A stretch of 64,000 nt of DNA from Channa striata (lineage: Eukaryota > Chordata > Actinopteri > Anabantiformes > Channidae), in contig CM065168.1 in the NCBI GenBank assembly GCA_033026295.1, positions 26,400,306 to 26,464,305 on the forward strand, given 5' to 3'. Shown piece by piece: positions 1 through 13,200 of this stretch; position 1 is the stretch's first letter, and the number at the start of each line of letters is the position of its first letter. The position numbers and the translations under genes are program-made. Under the pieces are notes generated by a model. It did no database searches and had not been told where the DNA came from. It worked only from the letters and a program-made list of their open reading frames with translations.

Positions 1-2470
1 AACACAATTTAATGGTGATGCATTAACATATTGTATTTTAGTGAAAGTACTTCGTGTAAGTAACTTTTTTTACTCAAATACTGATTACATTTTTCACAAT
101 ATTGGTTTGACCAAACTGTGGTCTTTTATATTAATACTATGGAAACATAAAAACTGATATACCACAAAATTGGTAAATTATTGACCACGAATGAATTATT
201 TTCCAACAATGTTGTCCAAAGACCAGTTAGTGAAAGTCATGTGCTAACCCATCTTGTCAATTGTGAGTATTTGCTGTTTTCCTGTGTTTAATATTGTATT
301 AATAGATTAATAGAAATGTTAATTAAAAAAAGTAATATGAAGAAATATAGGGTTTTGGAGGATAGTGAACAAGAGTAGCAAAGTAAAAGGGCCGATGGTT
401 TGTGGTTATTTCGGTAATTACTAAATTGACTTGTGACACTGAATGCACAAAATAAGGAAATGCAAAAGATGAAACCTACATTACGTAACATTAACAGCTC
501 CTCTGTTTCAGTGTACACTATACTATGTTTAAACAAATACCTAGCAGTTAAATCAAACCAACACAAACTAATCAAACTCACTAATCAGGCTGATACACTG
601 AAAGTGAAGAAATGTGAGGTTATAAATGCATCTTCTAAATTGACATTTTAGAGACTACATCAGCAATCAGCCCTGAGATGACTTTGTTGTATATTGGCGC
701 TATATAAATAAAGTTGAACTGAATGGAATTAAATTGATTAGCTTGTTCCTCTGTGTCATCTTTCCGTTGTTATCCAGACACATTAAAAACACTGGGTGAT
801 ATGTTTCTTCTTTTCAAAGTACTGGTCCCTCTAGTTTTAACAAACATTGTTGCAAATTATCTTAATCTTAAAATGAGAAAAAAATGCATGTAAACTAGTA
901 AAGCAGTGTTTCTAGCTGGTGTGTTTTTACTTCTTTTGAACAAAAACCAAGGAATGTGGCGCAGATAAAAAGGCCAGTCCAGGCTGCTGGCTGACAACTA
1001 ACCAAATATAAGTGTTTGTTTCAGCATCTGTACATTGCACAGAACAACACAAGTAATTTCGGAAAAGACAGAAGCTTGTGTTTTATTAAATCCTTCTACC
1101 TTCCTCTAATCAACACCACATAGACAAAAAACAGAATAACTAAATAAATTTGACTCCTTGTCAATGGTGAGCTCAAGGTTTCTCTATGTCTCAGTGTCAC
1201 TGACATATCTCAGAGAATGTAGCTTAATATCAGCAACAGGGTGGGGTGACATAGCAAAAGTACCAGTAAAGTAAATACACTTTAAGAGTCAAAAGGCCTT
1301 TTTTTCAAAATGGTTGACACAAAGCCAGACTCGTACTACAGCGCTAAACCCTGACCTGCATGTTGTCATGTGAGCACATTCAGCTTTGTTCAAAAGCGCA
1401 GCAACATGTTGTTCCCATGCCTCTATGGAAATAATACACACCTAAATTTGATCAATACAGGTCAGACTAGGTGCTGATGTAAAGCTGGCACCAACATTTA
1501 GAAATGCGGTGTCACCGGTGGAAGAAATTCATGCTTTTTTTGTGAAGGCCACACCAACAAAGACATGCATGTACAAGATTAGCATATTGTCTTTTTGATT
1601 GAACCACCCACTTGACTACAAAGGTGAATCTTCTTGCGTGACTCCTGATGTCATAAGCAACAGGTAAGATGAGGAAATGCAAAGCTGTCACCTCAGGTTG
1701 GGCGTCACAAATTCTAATAAGCTGGAAAGTGCTCACACTGTTTCCAGCGACACTGCACAATACAAACTCTGCAGAGGCACTTTATCAGCTAAATATCAGA
1801 GCACACAATGTAATGTATGAATTTTGGGGCACGTTTCTTGACAGCAATTTGTGAAGCATATTTAATTTCAGATGCATTTGTTTAGTCTGCAAAGCATTTA
1901 TTCTGATCATGTGTTCAGAATCACTTCCTAGATACAGTGTAACATATACATACTGCAAGGGTATGTATATGCTATATACTGCAATTGACAAGTCCTTGAA
2001 CATAAATAAAATGTAATTATTATTATAATTTTTTATAAGAGACTTATCTTAAATTAAAGAGTGTTTCTTTAAAACTTTACAAAACTTCATAAAAGTCGAA
2101 GGTTAATATTAATATTGACTACAATAAATGATCATTTCAAATACTTAAGTCTGGGTTTATGTGAGCAAACGACCCTCAGTGTGTTAAATGTAAACAAAAG
2201 TGAAGGTACATTAATTATGTGGTGTAAAGTTCTGGGTCATAAATGTATGCCGAGTTTAAGACTGAATATAAATGTTTGGAAAGAGGTACGAGTGGTACTT
2301 TGTTATCAGTGAGAATTTTTAATATTCGAGGTCGTTATTTAAAGTTCGCATTTTCTCTAAGTAGTTTGGCTAAACTAACGTTAGGGGAAACGCGACATTC
2401 AGTACCAGCACTACACTTGTGTTGACCTGGGTAATGCTAGAGGACACATGAGACAGCACTTCACAGTGAC
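1..2470. other. Intergenic or intronic sequence, no gene recognised
   Basis: AT-rich DNA with stop codons in all frames; the short open frames have no splice context or recognisable domain. If the possible exon at 2475-2523 is real, this stretch is the first intron of that minus-strand gene. The only structure seen is a transposon-type tail near 690-725. Confidence 0.5.
685..735 (+). repeat. Tail of a teleost interspersed repeat
   Basis: The text 'ggcgctatataaataaag' followed by TTGAACTGAATGGAATTAAATTG resembles the 3' end of common teleost short interspersed elements, where a 'gcgctatataaataaa' block runs into a degenerate (AATTG)n tail. Only the tail is recognisable; assignment is by pattern memory. 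Confidence 0.45.
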
Positions 2471-2474
2471 TCAC

Positions 2475-2523
2475 CACAGCGACTGTCTCTGCGGTCCTTG
2501 GTGCCGTGGGTCGTGTTCGCCAT
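2475..2523 (-). CDS. Possible first coding exon of an unidentified minus-strand gene
   Basis: Read on the minus strand, an ATG sits in an excellent Kozak context (GGGACCATGGCG). The frame runs MANTTHGTKDRRDSRC and then meets a strong donor (CTGTG|GTGAGTCAC), leaving phase 1. The surrounding 2,450-2,750 region is richer in CpG than its neighbours, as expected at a vertebrate promoter. A possible 5' acceptor (CACCTGTAG) lies about 15 bases before the ATG. No continuation exon was found in the 2.4 kb left in the window, and the 16 residues are too few to identify a family. It could also be chance inside a CpG-rich promoter. Confidence 0.3.
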
Positions 2524-3690
2524 GGTCCCGGTTGATGCTACAGGTGGGTGGCACGTATGCACCAGCCGGAGCGCTGCTGCATGGTGATGCTGTGACTAGC
2601 TACTGCTGTACCACCATCACCGACACCTCTTGAAGGCAGCTTAGTGTACCCGAGCAGCACCAGGTCATCTGTCGGAATGGGAAATACACTAACAGGTACC
2701 GCAAACACAAAGACCACGTAGAACCGGAGTTGCTCGCCAAGTGCACTTGCTGCTGACGCCAACTCACTGACTTTACAAGCGCTTCCTTAACTGGAATCAA
2801 ATTAAGTTAGAATGCGAGATACATTTTTTTAACTCTCTTGGCATCATAACGGGACAAAATACATTTCCCCGATGTTTCGTGAATTTATGAACATATTTCA
2901 CAAGTTCATCCGGTGTCGTTAACGTTTCATACCTGTGTCGACGCTTCCGCCGCCATTTTAAAACAAACTTGTATCGAGAGTGCGATGTAATCGATTCAAG
3001 AATGCTCACCGTCGATGGATTCACCTGTCTGGACCTGAAGACATTAATAATCAACCCCGTAACCGGAATAGTCTAAGAAACTGAAAAACTTTTCAGAAAT
3101 GTACTTTTCAAACCAAAACTATACATTTTGCTCGACAAAGTTAGAACTTTATTCCGTTGTCAAATATATTTTGTTTAATTAAGCCAATACCGTATATTTA
3201 CCTAATTCAGTAAAAAGTTCCGGTTTATGTTAGTGTCAGGTTTTACATTTACATTTATTCTTTCAAACATGTAAAAACATTAAATGTAACGTATACAATG
3301 GGTCCAAGGGATTTATTTTCAAATAAAACACAGCTAATGATGAAATTAAAACAATTACAAACAAATGTATCACATATGTCCTAAACTATTAGTAAATTAG
3401 TGAATGTTTCTTATAGATGGCTCAGTAAATCAGATAGTCATTACAACCTACAGCAGAATGCATTTCAACAGACTGCTTTATTTCTTAAAATGTTTCAAGT
3501 TTCTACTGAGATATCATAAAGAAATTGTGTAAAAGATTAGACCTGATATGTGACATGAATTATGTTTGAGTTGGTTGTTTCCTCATCCTTATACCGCCCT
3601 CTGGTGCCACCATGAGATTATGGAGATGATCACAGCTTTTGAAAAAAAATGCACAAGTTCAAAGCAAATAAGACGGAGATTAACAAGATG
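2524..3690. other. Intergenic: possible promoter side of the 2.5 kb exon and region beyond the KIAA0232 3' end
   Basis: The part up to about 3,050 has moderate CpG density and short open frames on both strands without recognisable domains. From 3,060 to 3,690 the sequence is AT-rich and nothing is recognised. Confidence 0.35.
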
Positions 3691-3698
3691 ATATTTGG

Positions 3699-3713
3699 TT
3701 TATTTCCTTTATT
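3699..3713 (-). terminator. Candidate poly(A) signals of KIAA0232
   Basis: On the minus strand two AATAAA hexamers lie 9 bases apart (plus-strand tttatt at 3699-3704 and 3708-3713). They are about 3.5 kb downstream of the proposed stop codon, a plausible 3' UTR length for this gene. Earlier signals could also be used. Confidence 0.35.
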
Positions 3714-6700
3714 AGATGTTAAGAAAATCCACAATGAAACAAAATAATTTACCCAGGTGTACATGAAATTAGAATAAACACAGTTACTCAGGACAGATGG
3801 GATTTAGGGATACAGGAAAGAGGGAGGGTAAAGGATTATCATCTGGGTGGGAATGAATAGACGACGAACTCAAGTTTTCAGTGCTGGATATGTTCTTCAG
3901 ACAACAGTGCAATTGAAACTCAGCCACACTTTCAGTGTTGTTCAAATGCATATACCCTCACTGAATGCATTCTCGTCATACTTTTCCTTTTTTAGTTTTT
4001 TTAAACAAGGCCTATGAAAATGGAAGAATTAAATGGAGAAAGATGTGATGCATTCCTTTCAACTCCCATTAAGTGCTTTTTGTGACTTAGCTTCTTGCAG
4101 ATTCACAGTCTCCTCTCTCACAAACACACACATACACACAAACAAAATCAATTACTTTACCTCACTTGATTTCTTTGAAATAAAATATTGTTTATTCCAA
4201 CATGAAAATATGGAGTGTGATGTTTGCATGCTGCTTTATTAAGAGACATTTCGTTTTTTTCTTTATATGTTCCTAACTTTAACATAAAACATGCAAAATT
4301 AACTGAATGACTTTTCTCCATTTATTCTTGAATGTTTACATGCGCCAAGGTATTGCATAGGACTCAGGGGTTTATAATCCCCTCCACATTACTTATGCAA
4401 ACTACAATGGCTTAGGATTTTGTGTTTATTTTTTCCAAAATTATACCTCTAATCTATTGACACTTTTCTGTGGTTGCTTGGAAAAAAACTCCTGTAAATA
4501 ATTTCTTCTCTACAATCAAAGAATAATTTTACACAAATGCGCCAATGCACTGTCACAGGTCTTAGTGTAGATTATGCAGTAAATGTATATTAAAAAATTC
4601 CTGAGTGTCTCATGACATGTCAAATAAAGGTTACAAGACCCTGATATTGATACCTTTCATTCAGCTACTTGGGGGTCATTTTTTAATTTAAGCGGCTTTG
4701 GGTTGAACAAACAATGAGTTTTAACAATTGTTGCATTTTCAAATAAGAGCCATTTCCAAAGCCATGCCCACACTAGACACTTTCACCTGTGACAGTGCAT
4801 TCTATGGCAAGTCTGGTCACACGCTGACACTTTAATTATCCAATAATGGAGGGACCATTTTTGCTATCTGTGCTTTAGTTTCATTTCACAATGTAACAAA
4901 CAAGTCCCTGCTACTTTTGTTATAACCTTTTGTAAAAGAAACCCAAATCCAATCAGAAACAAATCAGCAGGTATTTAGAAATGCAAAGGGGACAGTAAAG
5001 CACATATGGGAGTTTTAGAGTTAATTTGTTCAGGGTGTGTTTCAGATTTAGAGGGTACTAATGCATTTGTTTTTTGTGAATTATGTCTTTGTCTACATTC
5101 ACCACTCACTGAGATAGTTATAGTTCACTCACTCTGAACCAGTGCCTTCACTAAGTTCTATGCTCACACACACACACACACACAGTGAGAATGCTCAATT
5201 TCAACAAGATATATTGTAAAAAAAAAAAACAAACACACCTTATATGGAAAAAGCATTTGTACCTTAGTGTAATTATGACATGTTTTTGGTTTGAACCTCG
5301 CCCTTTCACTTGTTTAAAGATTTTAGCTGTACAATGGACAGTTAACCATTGTTTGGTGCTGATTTTTGTCCTTTCTGTTAAGGGACAAAGAAATCATGTG
5401 TTGAAAGGAGAGATTTAAATATCTGCAAGCATTTCTACCTTAGCTGTTACAGAATTGGCAAGTAAGAGGTCACCTTAAAATAAAAATCATGCCACATTAA
5501 GCAACAATCGCTATCAGGCAAAACTTTTCTTCTTTTTCAAAATGTATCCAAAATATTATGACGGGTCTGACTGTCTTTGACTACAAACAAAACTAGGCTG
5601 TCATCTACATATTACAGCCATGATGTGAAACTGCAAATTCAAAAAGATTTAACATATTTATAGCACCAATAATCTGTACCATAGAAATTACAAAACAAAG
5701 TTTCATTCAGTTGTAACACACGTGTCTGCAGAAATGGCTGTAGTCTCTTCATGATGGGTCTTCACCCCAAAACATTTTAAACTTTTAAATGTTCAGTTTA
5801 TTAACATGCATGAGCCAGTCTGCGTTTCATTAAACAGCTTATTATGCTTGCTCATTATTGACATGCAAAAAGTGTGGGTTTACAAGAGTCCTGTAAATCA
5901 CTAGAACTCAGTCAACTGCAAATCACATGACTGACATCACTTTACACAATAAGTTCTTACAACTAATTCATTATATTAAGTTTTTTAAAAACATACCTAC
6001 AAACAAACACTTACTTGAAAAAATATATATTGTAATAGTTTTATTTATATTTCTGATATTGAATTTAATCAGTGTAACCTGTTGTAAGAGATTATCATAT
6101 AATGTATTGAAAGGGAAGTTAGTCATACACCTGTTGCATATCATTATTGACTGAGCCTGAAGAAGCTGTTATGTGAAACACACTGCATGTATGATTAATA
6201 ATAAATTAAATATCTAAAAGTCTGTTGAGCACATTTAGCTGTTAAATATTTTGTATTTTCATTCTCCAACTTCACACCCTAGATTGGTCAACACATAGGT
6301 GTGCACAGAATTGTTGTCTTTTGAAAAATCCCCCAACCTAATTGCCTAAACCTTTTACATAATTGCATATCAAGTAGATTTTTAGAATTTCTGCAAACAA
6401 ATTGTCTTTTGACTTTTTTTATTTTTAAATTACTTTTTTATTTTAGCCTAACAAACCATACCAAGTCTACTATTAGCATTTGAAAGACTATCACCATAAA
6501 AAAAAAAGGAAAAAAAATTATAATACCTTTTCACACATGGGGAATTTACGAATATTCAGAAGAAAACTGCAAACATTCTCTACTTCACATTCAGAAAGTC
6601 ATTCAAACAAACTAAATTAAACTCTCAAATTCTTACACAACTCAAAAATCTCAATATCCCTTTCTGAACACAAGATAAAAAGTAGAGGATGCAATAGCAG

Positions 6701-7063
6701 TTGTTTCACGCAACATTAGGTTCAACTAGAAAAAGAGGAGTGAGACTGGCTGAACATACATACATGCACAACCATTCAGACACCACCAACTACCAGTATC
6801 TTAGTTCAAAAGCAAAATACTGGGAACAAAATTGACAAGGATAGAACAAAAGATTGTCCCTACTACCCAACTGTAAGAATTGAATGATGACCAGTTTACA
6901 GAAGGATCAACTGAAACAAATTCTAAAATGGCAAAAAGGGATGTCCGCACATGGCATCATTCAAAGACAGAACATATTGAGTTTTCCTATTTTCCACTCA
7001 CTTTTTGTTGATCTGATTGTTGATTACACAAGGATTAAAGTTAGTAAATGAAAACCAGCAGGG

Positions 7064-7099
<36 letters not shown>

Positions 7100-7238
7100 T
7101 GGGGTTGTCTCAGAAAATTACCCTACAGTAGGTTTTCCAGCTCTGATATGACCCTGAATCTTTGCTGGTAGAGGTCCAGTCACAAAAGGAGAGGATATTT
7201 CCTCTCAATGACAGGTGTCCTCTGCAAAACTGAAGTAT
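3714..7238 (-). other. Probable long 3' UTR of KIAA0232
   Basis: AT-rich, without credible coding exons, lying between the proposed KIAA0232 stop codon and the paired AATAAA signals. It contains a (CA)10 tract at 5164-5184 and a (TG)15 tract at 7067-7096. Treating all of it as 3' UTR is inference; part may be intergenic. Confidence 0.4.
7067..7096. repeat. (TG)n microsatellite
   Basis: Fifteen uninterrupted TG units, in the presumed KIAA0232 3' UTR. Confidence 0.95.
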
Positions 7239-10200
7239 TCAAATGTTGCTGCTCCCTGGAAAAAGAAGTCAAGCTAAAAGGTTAATATGCATATGAAAAT
7301 ATCCATGCTACACCTGAATATTGCTTCTTTTATCATAACAGTTGTCTTTTCTAATTCAATAGGATCTACCTGGCCAGCTTTTTATAGTCACTAGTGTGGC
7401 TAGCTGACACTGACTGACAAGTTTAACTCTGTATACATGTATATAGATTTGAGTTTATCCTTAATTTGAAACAATGAATATATGCAGTGGAATAAGTCAA
7501 TCTGACATGTTATTAACATCTTATTTTGAAATGGTGTAAAGAGCGTAAAGTCATTTCTAATTAAATAATTTAATGCACAATTCATCATTAAAAATGTTTG
7601 CCAGAAATTAAAAGGTAATTTGTAAATAAATTATCAAGAGGGATGCAAATTTTTGCATACACCCCTTGACTATTTTTTGGTACTTCTGATAAAGGGGCAC
7701 CAACTTTTACACTGTGCTTTAAATATGGCTGTTTCTACTTGAACATGATTATAAACCTGCAATACAACATAAGATTTCACATAGTCATAGATAAATTTTT
7801 TGTTTAGGCTGACAATCAGAGCTGGCCTTGTTCTGGTTCCAACAGGATGATTTTATCATTTGCTTCCTTACCATGGTTTAAACATCTTTACTCTGTAGTG
7901 TGCTTACAATTTAGAAGCTTAGCATTCACATTTAATCATCTATCAGTGGATGAGTTCAATATATACTGTGTTGCTTTGTAATCATTTTAAAATAATTTAA
8001 ATGTATTCATATGTTGCATTAACTCAGAGTCCAATAACATCTAAACTGCTAAATGGTATAGCATAAATGGCCATTGATTTGTGTTGTTGTGAAACAAAAC
8101 TGATTTTTTTTTTTTTTTTTTTGATTGATTTACCTGTACACTGAGATCCAGGGAAAAGAGGGGAACAAAGTTTGTTCTGCCACCAGCACTCATCTTGCTG
8201 GTTGCCAGTTCCTCCCTGTCCGCTTATATTTAACAAAGGGAACTAAACAAGACAAATGCAAAGTGGTTAGTATGTTTCAGTAACAATCTGAGATATCACA
8301 GGTAGAGCACATTTAAGAGCTGAAAAGAGTTTATCAAATAGTGGATGCCTATGTCAGTATAACTTGATTTCTCTTGCATTTAGATCATAAACTATATATA
8401 ATCTTAAAAAAACAACACCACCACTCACCTCTGGCACATCTCCAACAAAGTCATAAGCAATCCCAATCCCATATTTAGGGACCTGACCTGCTGGTGCACA
8501 TAAACAAGACCGTTTACGTTCTTCTGAAGATTCCTCTTTTTGAATCTTGCCAACGGAGACGTCTGTCTGTCCACCTGCAGTTGATGCAGCTGCTGCTGTT
8601 TTGCAGTCTAAGCAAATCTCTTGCTCAGCAATTGGCAGGAGGGTGCTGGAGCCCTCCTGTGAATCCAGAGAGGTCTGGGCACTCTTCTCCATGCCAGACT
8701 TCTTTAATCTGGGTAAAAATTTACCAGATTCCAGTTCTGACTTGCCATAATAAGGGCCCTCACATTCTGCATCCTCCTCCAGAGGTTTGAGGTCTGCCTG
8801 AAGATCATCAAAGACATCCGCTGGTGCCAGGACGGGAAAACTCATCTCCTCTTTGTCAGTCTCAGCCTCAGAATCACTTACTCCGCCAGGAGACAACTCT
8901 GAGCCTGAAATTGGTCGAAAATGAGTTCTTGGGGAAATGCGAATGGCCCTATACTGTGTCCGGTTGATGCCATATATTCGTGGATGGAAAGCTTCATTCT
9001 CAGAGTCTGAGCAAAGAATTGATTTCGGCTTGAACCCTGGACTAAACGAAGCCATGTCCTCAGGCTCAAAAGAACACTCAACATGGAGGACTTGAGAGAA
9101 GGGATTGTTTAGACTGAAAGATGTGAACGGGTATTCTAAACCTTGCCCTTCACTATGCAAGCCTCCGTAAGAGCCCAGCAAATCTTCACGGAAGATGAAA
9201 GAAAATCCCTTATTCAATCCATCCCCACCTCCTTTAATGGCCTGGTCACTCTGCCCAAATGACACAAGAGGCCTCCAGAGGGGCCTGTGCCCAGGGGCAA
9301 AGCAGCTGCTTCTGTTCATGAATACATCTGTGCCAGTAATGGCAAGCATGTCTGAACTGGAAGCAGATGCAGCTGCTGCAGCACATTGTAGTAGGCTATC
9401 TTGGGTGTCACCTGGTGGCACAACAGCCCAACTCTTATCACCACTTAGTGTCTTCAACTCTCCATACACCCCTCCTAGGATGAAAGATGTATTTTCCTTA
9501 TCAGAGTTCAAGTCCCAGGGCTTGGACGGAGTCATGTAATCCCCAGCACCATCCACCTTGGAGAGTTTGTTTTTGGCTAAGTCCTGTTCTTCTTTCTTGC
9601 CTTCCCAAAGGTGATACTCTGACCGCTGGACTGCTTTTTCCTGAGTTCCCTGAAGTGGAACTCCTTTTGCCTGCACCTCCAGACAGCTGCAACCATAAGT
9701 GCTTGTCTCATCTGAGAAAAGCACATCACTTGTTTTTTCTGCCTCTTGCCTTGATGTTACAGATTTGCCATTTCCAATTGCAGTCCAAATGTCCTTTATT
9801 ATCCCTGAGCTGTAATCGTCACTCTGTGGGTTTGTGTTTTCCGAAAACATGCCAGTGCTGTACTGTTTACCGTCTTCCTCCTCTAATGCTATACCACAAA
9901 TCGATTCCAATTTAGATTTTTTGGTGAAGGTCTGTTTGGATGCTGTGCTAACACTGACCACCTCACATTTATGGCCAGGGTCTTCTTGCAAAAAATCCAA
10001 GATTTCACCCTCTAAATATGTACTGGAGAGAGGAGGGATAATACAATCAATCTCTTTATTGACATTTTGAGCTTTATCTTCCGTCAGAGCATTTCCTTGC
10101 TCATTGTCTGAACGAGTCTCTTCTGAATGTGACCACGGACTGCAAGTTCGAGTTGAAAGGTTAGAACAGTGTTCCATTTCATCGAAGGCACTATTTTTGG

Positions 10201-13200
10201 TCCATATTAGCAAACGAGACTGTTTATTAGAATGTGGGTCAAGACAGCTACTAGAATCTGTGTTGTTTTCATGACCAACCGTGAGTGAGTCGCGGGGAAA
10301 AGGAAAAGTAGGGCTGTCATACTGCAGCTCAAAAAGAGAGAAGCAGGATGAGTTCAAACCAGTTGGTTCACTGGTGGCTTCAGGAACTGGTGTCTCCTCC
10401 AGATTTCCAGATAGTTTGCTCAGGGTGAACGAAACACTATCAAGAAGGGGGGAGAGCCTAATGGGAGAGTCTCCTACAAAGCTTTCTCCATCTATATCTT
10501 CTGAAGTAGATGGTGAATAACATCCCCACACTTGAGCTAGGTTTTCAAGATCTTCCATTAAGAATCCAACAGATCCCGAAACTTCCTGTGATTCTGCCCG
10601 TATTGCACTTTCCCCTTGCTGCTCAAGGTCATCTAACACTAAACAACATTCTGCCTCAACTTCTCTTTGCTCTTTGCTTTTTTGTCGAATCATGCTTAAG
10701 ATTCGACTCTCTTTTATCGACTCTGAGGCACTAGTATCCAATATGGATTGATAAATATCAACTTCATAGAAGTGAGTGAATTCAGACAGATGCTTGTCAT
10801 CTAAATCTCTACTATCCTCTGGCTGAGGGCAACTTGAGGTCCCAGTGAGTTCAGCATTTTCATCTGCTTCGCCTGGCCCTTCCACGAAGTGCCCATCTAC
10901 AAAGGACCCTGCTGCTAGGTATGCTCTCTGGTAACTATCATTAGCAATACAGATTCCCTGAATTCTCTCTGGCAGCCTATCAATATCAGCTGACAAGGTA
11001 AAGCCATCAGGAGAATCTAGTTTGCTTCTATATTTTGTTTCCAGCTTACTTTGCCTGCTGCTGAAGGGTACAAAATACTCTGTGATGGGCTCAGTGTACC
11101 AAAGTGGCTCCTCCATGTATTCCTTTTTGTTTCTGGCCTCAACTCCCGACTCTTTTACTTCCACCCAGCCTGGATCTTTACGAATCTCTTTAAGCGGTCT
11201 CTTACCCTTTTTGTAAAGCTGTGGTTGTTTGGCCGCACCCCCAGTGGTACTGCTACTGCTCCCTCCTGTGTTTCTTCGCTCTTCCTTATCAATTAACTTC
11301 ACCTGCAGCTTCACCTGACTGCTGTTGCGTGGTCTCTTAGTTTTTGTAGCCTCCCTTGACTTGTGCCTTATTCTAACTGCCTTGTTTCTAGATGACTTAG
11401 AGTCACATTGGTTTCCACTAGAGCTTGAGCCTGCTTCACTTGATCCAGAAGACCAGGATCTGGGTCTGAATTTGCCCTCGGATCTGTGTCTTGTCTGCCT
11501 CTTGGAGTGGACGGTAGATTTATCCTCAGTTGTTGTTCCACAATAGTATCTGTTTTCTTTCTCCTTCTTGCTCCGTCTTTGCTGGCCTCTCTCGTTGGTC
11601 ACACTAATGTTGGTACCACATGCCTCGAGGTTACGCTCCTTTGCAGCTTCACCTTCACTGTTGCAGTCTTTTGGGGAAGAGGTGTCTGTGCTGGTCTGTG
11701 GGGCTGCAGAGGATGAAGAACTTGAGTATGTGCAGGCCTTAGCTTTGTTCCACACTGTCATTATCTCTTGGAGACAAACAGATTTTTCTGACAAAGGAGG
11801 AAAGGCTTCATAATACCTGCAGTAACAGAGAAAAGAGATTGTTTTTCTTAAAATGCAGTTAGTTCAAATAAAATAAATGGCGGTTTGTTCTGTGTTTTGT
11901 AAATTGCTAACATTCATAGATATACTATGTATCTATTGTTTTGCTTACATTTCCACCTGATCCTTTGAAGAGGGGGACTCTGCTCGCTCTGGGGAGTGAG
12001 AGCCATCAGATTTCTTTTGAATCTGTTTTTCCTCTGTTAAAGAAATACCAAAAGCAATTACACATTGTAACAACTTCATTTACTTAGAATTAAAAAAAAA
12101 AAAAAGTTCTAAAATATTATAACAGAATAAACAAACCTTTCTGCTTGTTTTGAATGTCCTTAAGTTTAGAGCAAAGCTCTTCAACCAGGCTCTCAATTTC
12201 AGAGTTCTGCAGAGAAAAATAAAGGGGAAAAAAAAATTCAGATTCTCTCACATTCTGCCACATTTGTACCATTACAAAATCTACTACTATCAAACTAAGC
12301 TAAACTATTGCGAAAAGCTAGTTAACATCAAGTAATCAATTTCTTACGTGATTTCTTAAATATAGTTTGAAATGTGACCAAACCCTAAGCTTAAACAATA
12401 CTTAGGCATAGCACATTTCATTATGCAAAGACATTTGTGGTATTGCAATGACTAGCCCCTCACCACTGATATGTAAAAAAAAAAAAAAATTACTGGGGAC
12501 CAATGACAACACTCACACATAAAAAGTCCAACTCAAAAAACACTTTTGAAGATGTAAAAAAAATACAGCAGCCCTAAGCAAAATTTCACAGATCCAAAAA
12601 ACGTCTCTACAAAAGAAAGAATGTAAGGCACAGTGTTGACACACGTCAAGCCAGCTGACTTGTGACAGCTTAGGGTAGCCTTGACTGCAAATACGCTATA
12701 TTTAGCTATGGTACTAAAATGCTTTCAAAGAAAAGAAAGGCTGATAAAAGTGATTTCCACATGTCCCACATGTTTACAGTCCCCTCACCTTGAGCAATGT
12801 GGCACATAAGATACAAATAATAATAATTTGACATAAATAGGCACTTTCGAAATAAATAGCCTCATACAAATCTTAGCATCACTGCTCCTCAGTACCAGTT
12901 TTGCTATGCTCTTTAGCTAACTCCATTCCTGTTCACTCTTCCATAGAATGTTATTCCTTACCATGCCACCTCATGTAAAGCAACCAAATATTTCTCCTGC
13001 TCTTAGTTTCCTCTTGCATCATTGTGCTAATGCCGGTCAGCTGACAGCCGACCAACTCTGCTGCTCACTGCTGCAATCCTGTGCAGCATGTGCTGGTTAA
13101 AAAATAGACCGCAGAGTCTAGTCCCTAGAGAGTATCTCTACACTCCTCCTCTTACCTTGCAGACCCTTCCCCCTACCCTCCCTCCAGCCTTGCGTCATTC

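Noticed and set aside
8494..11813. Several plus-strand open frames of 60-140 codons
   Set aside because: They lie antisense to the 3.4 kb KIAA0232 exon and arise from its base composition; no start context or domains.
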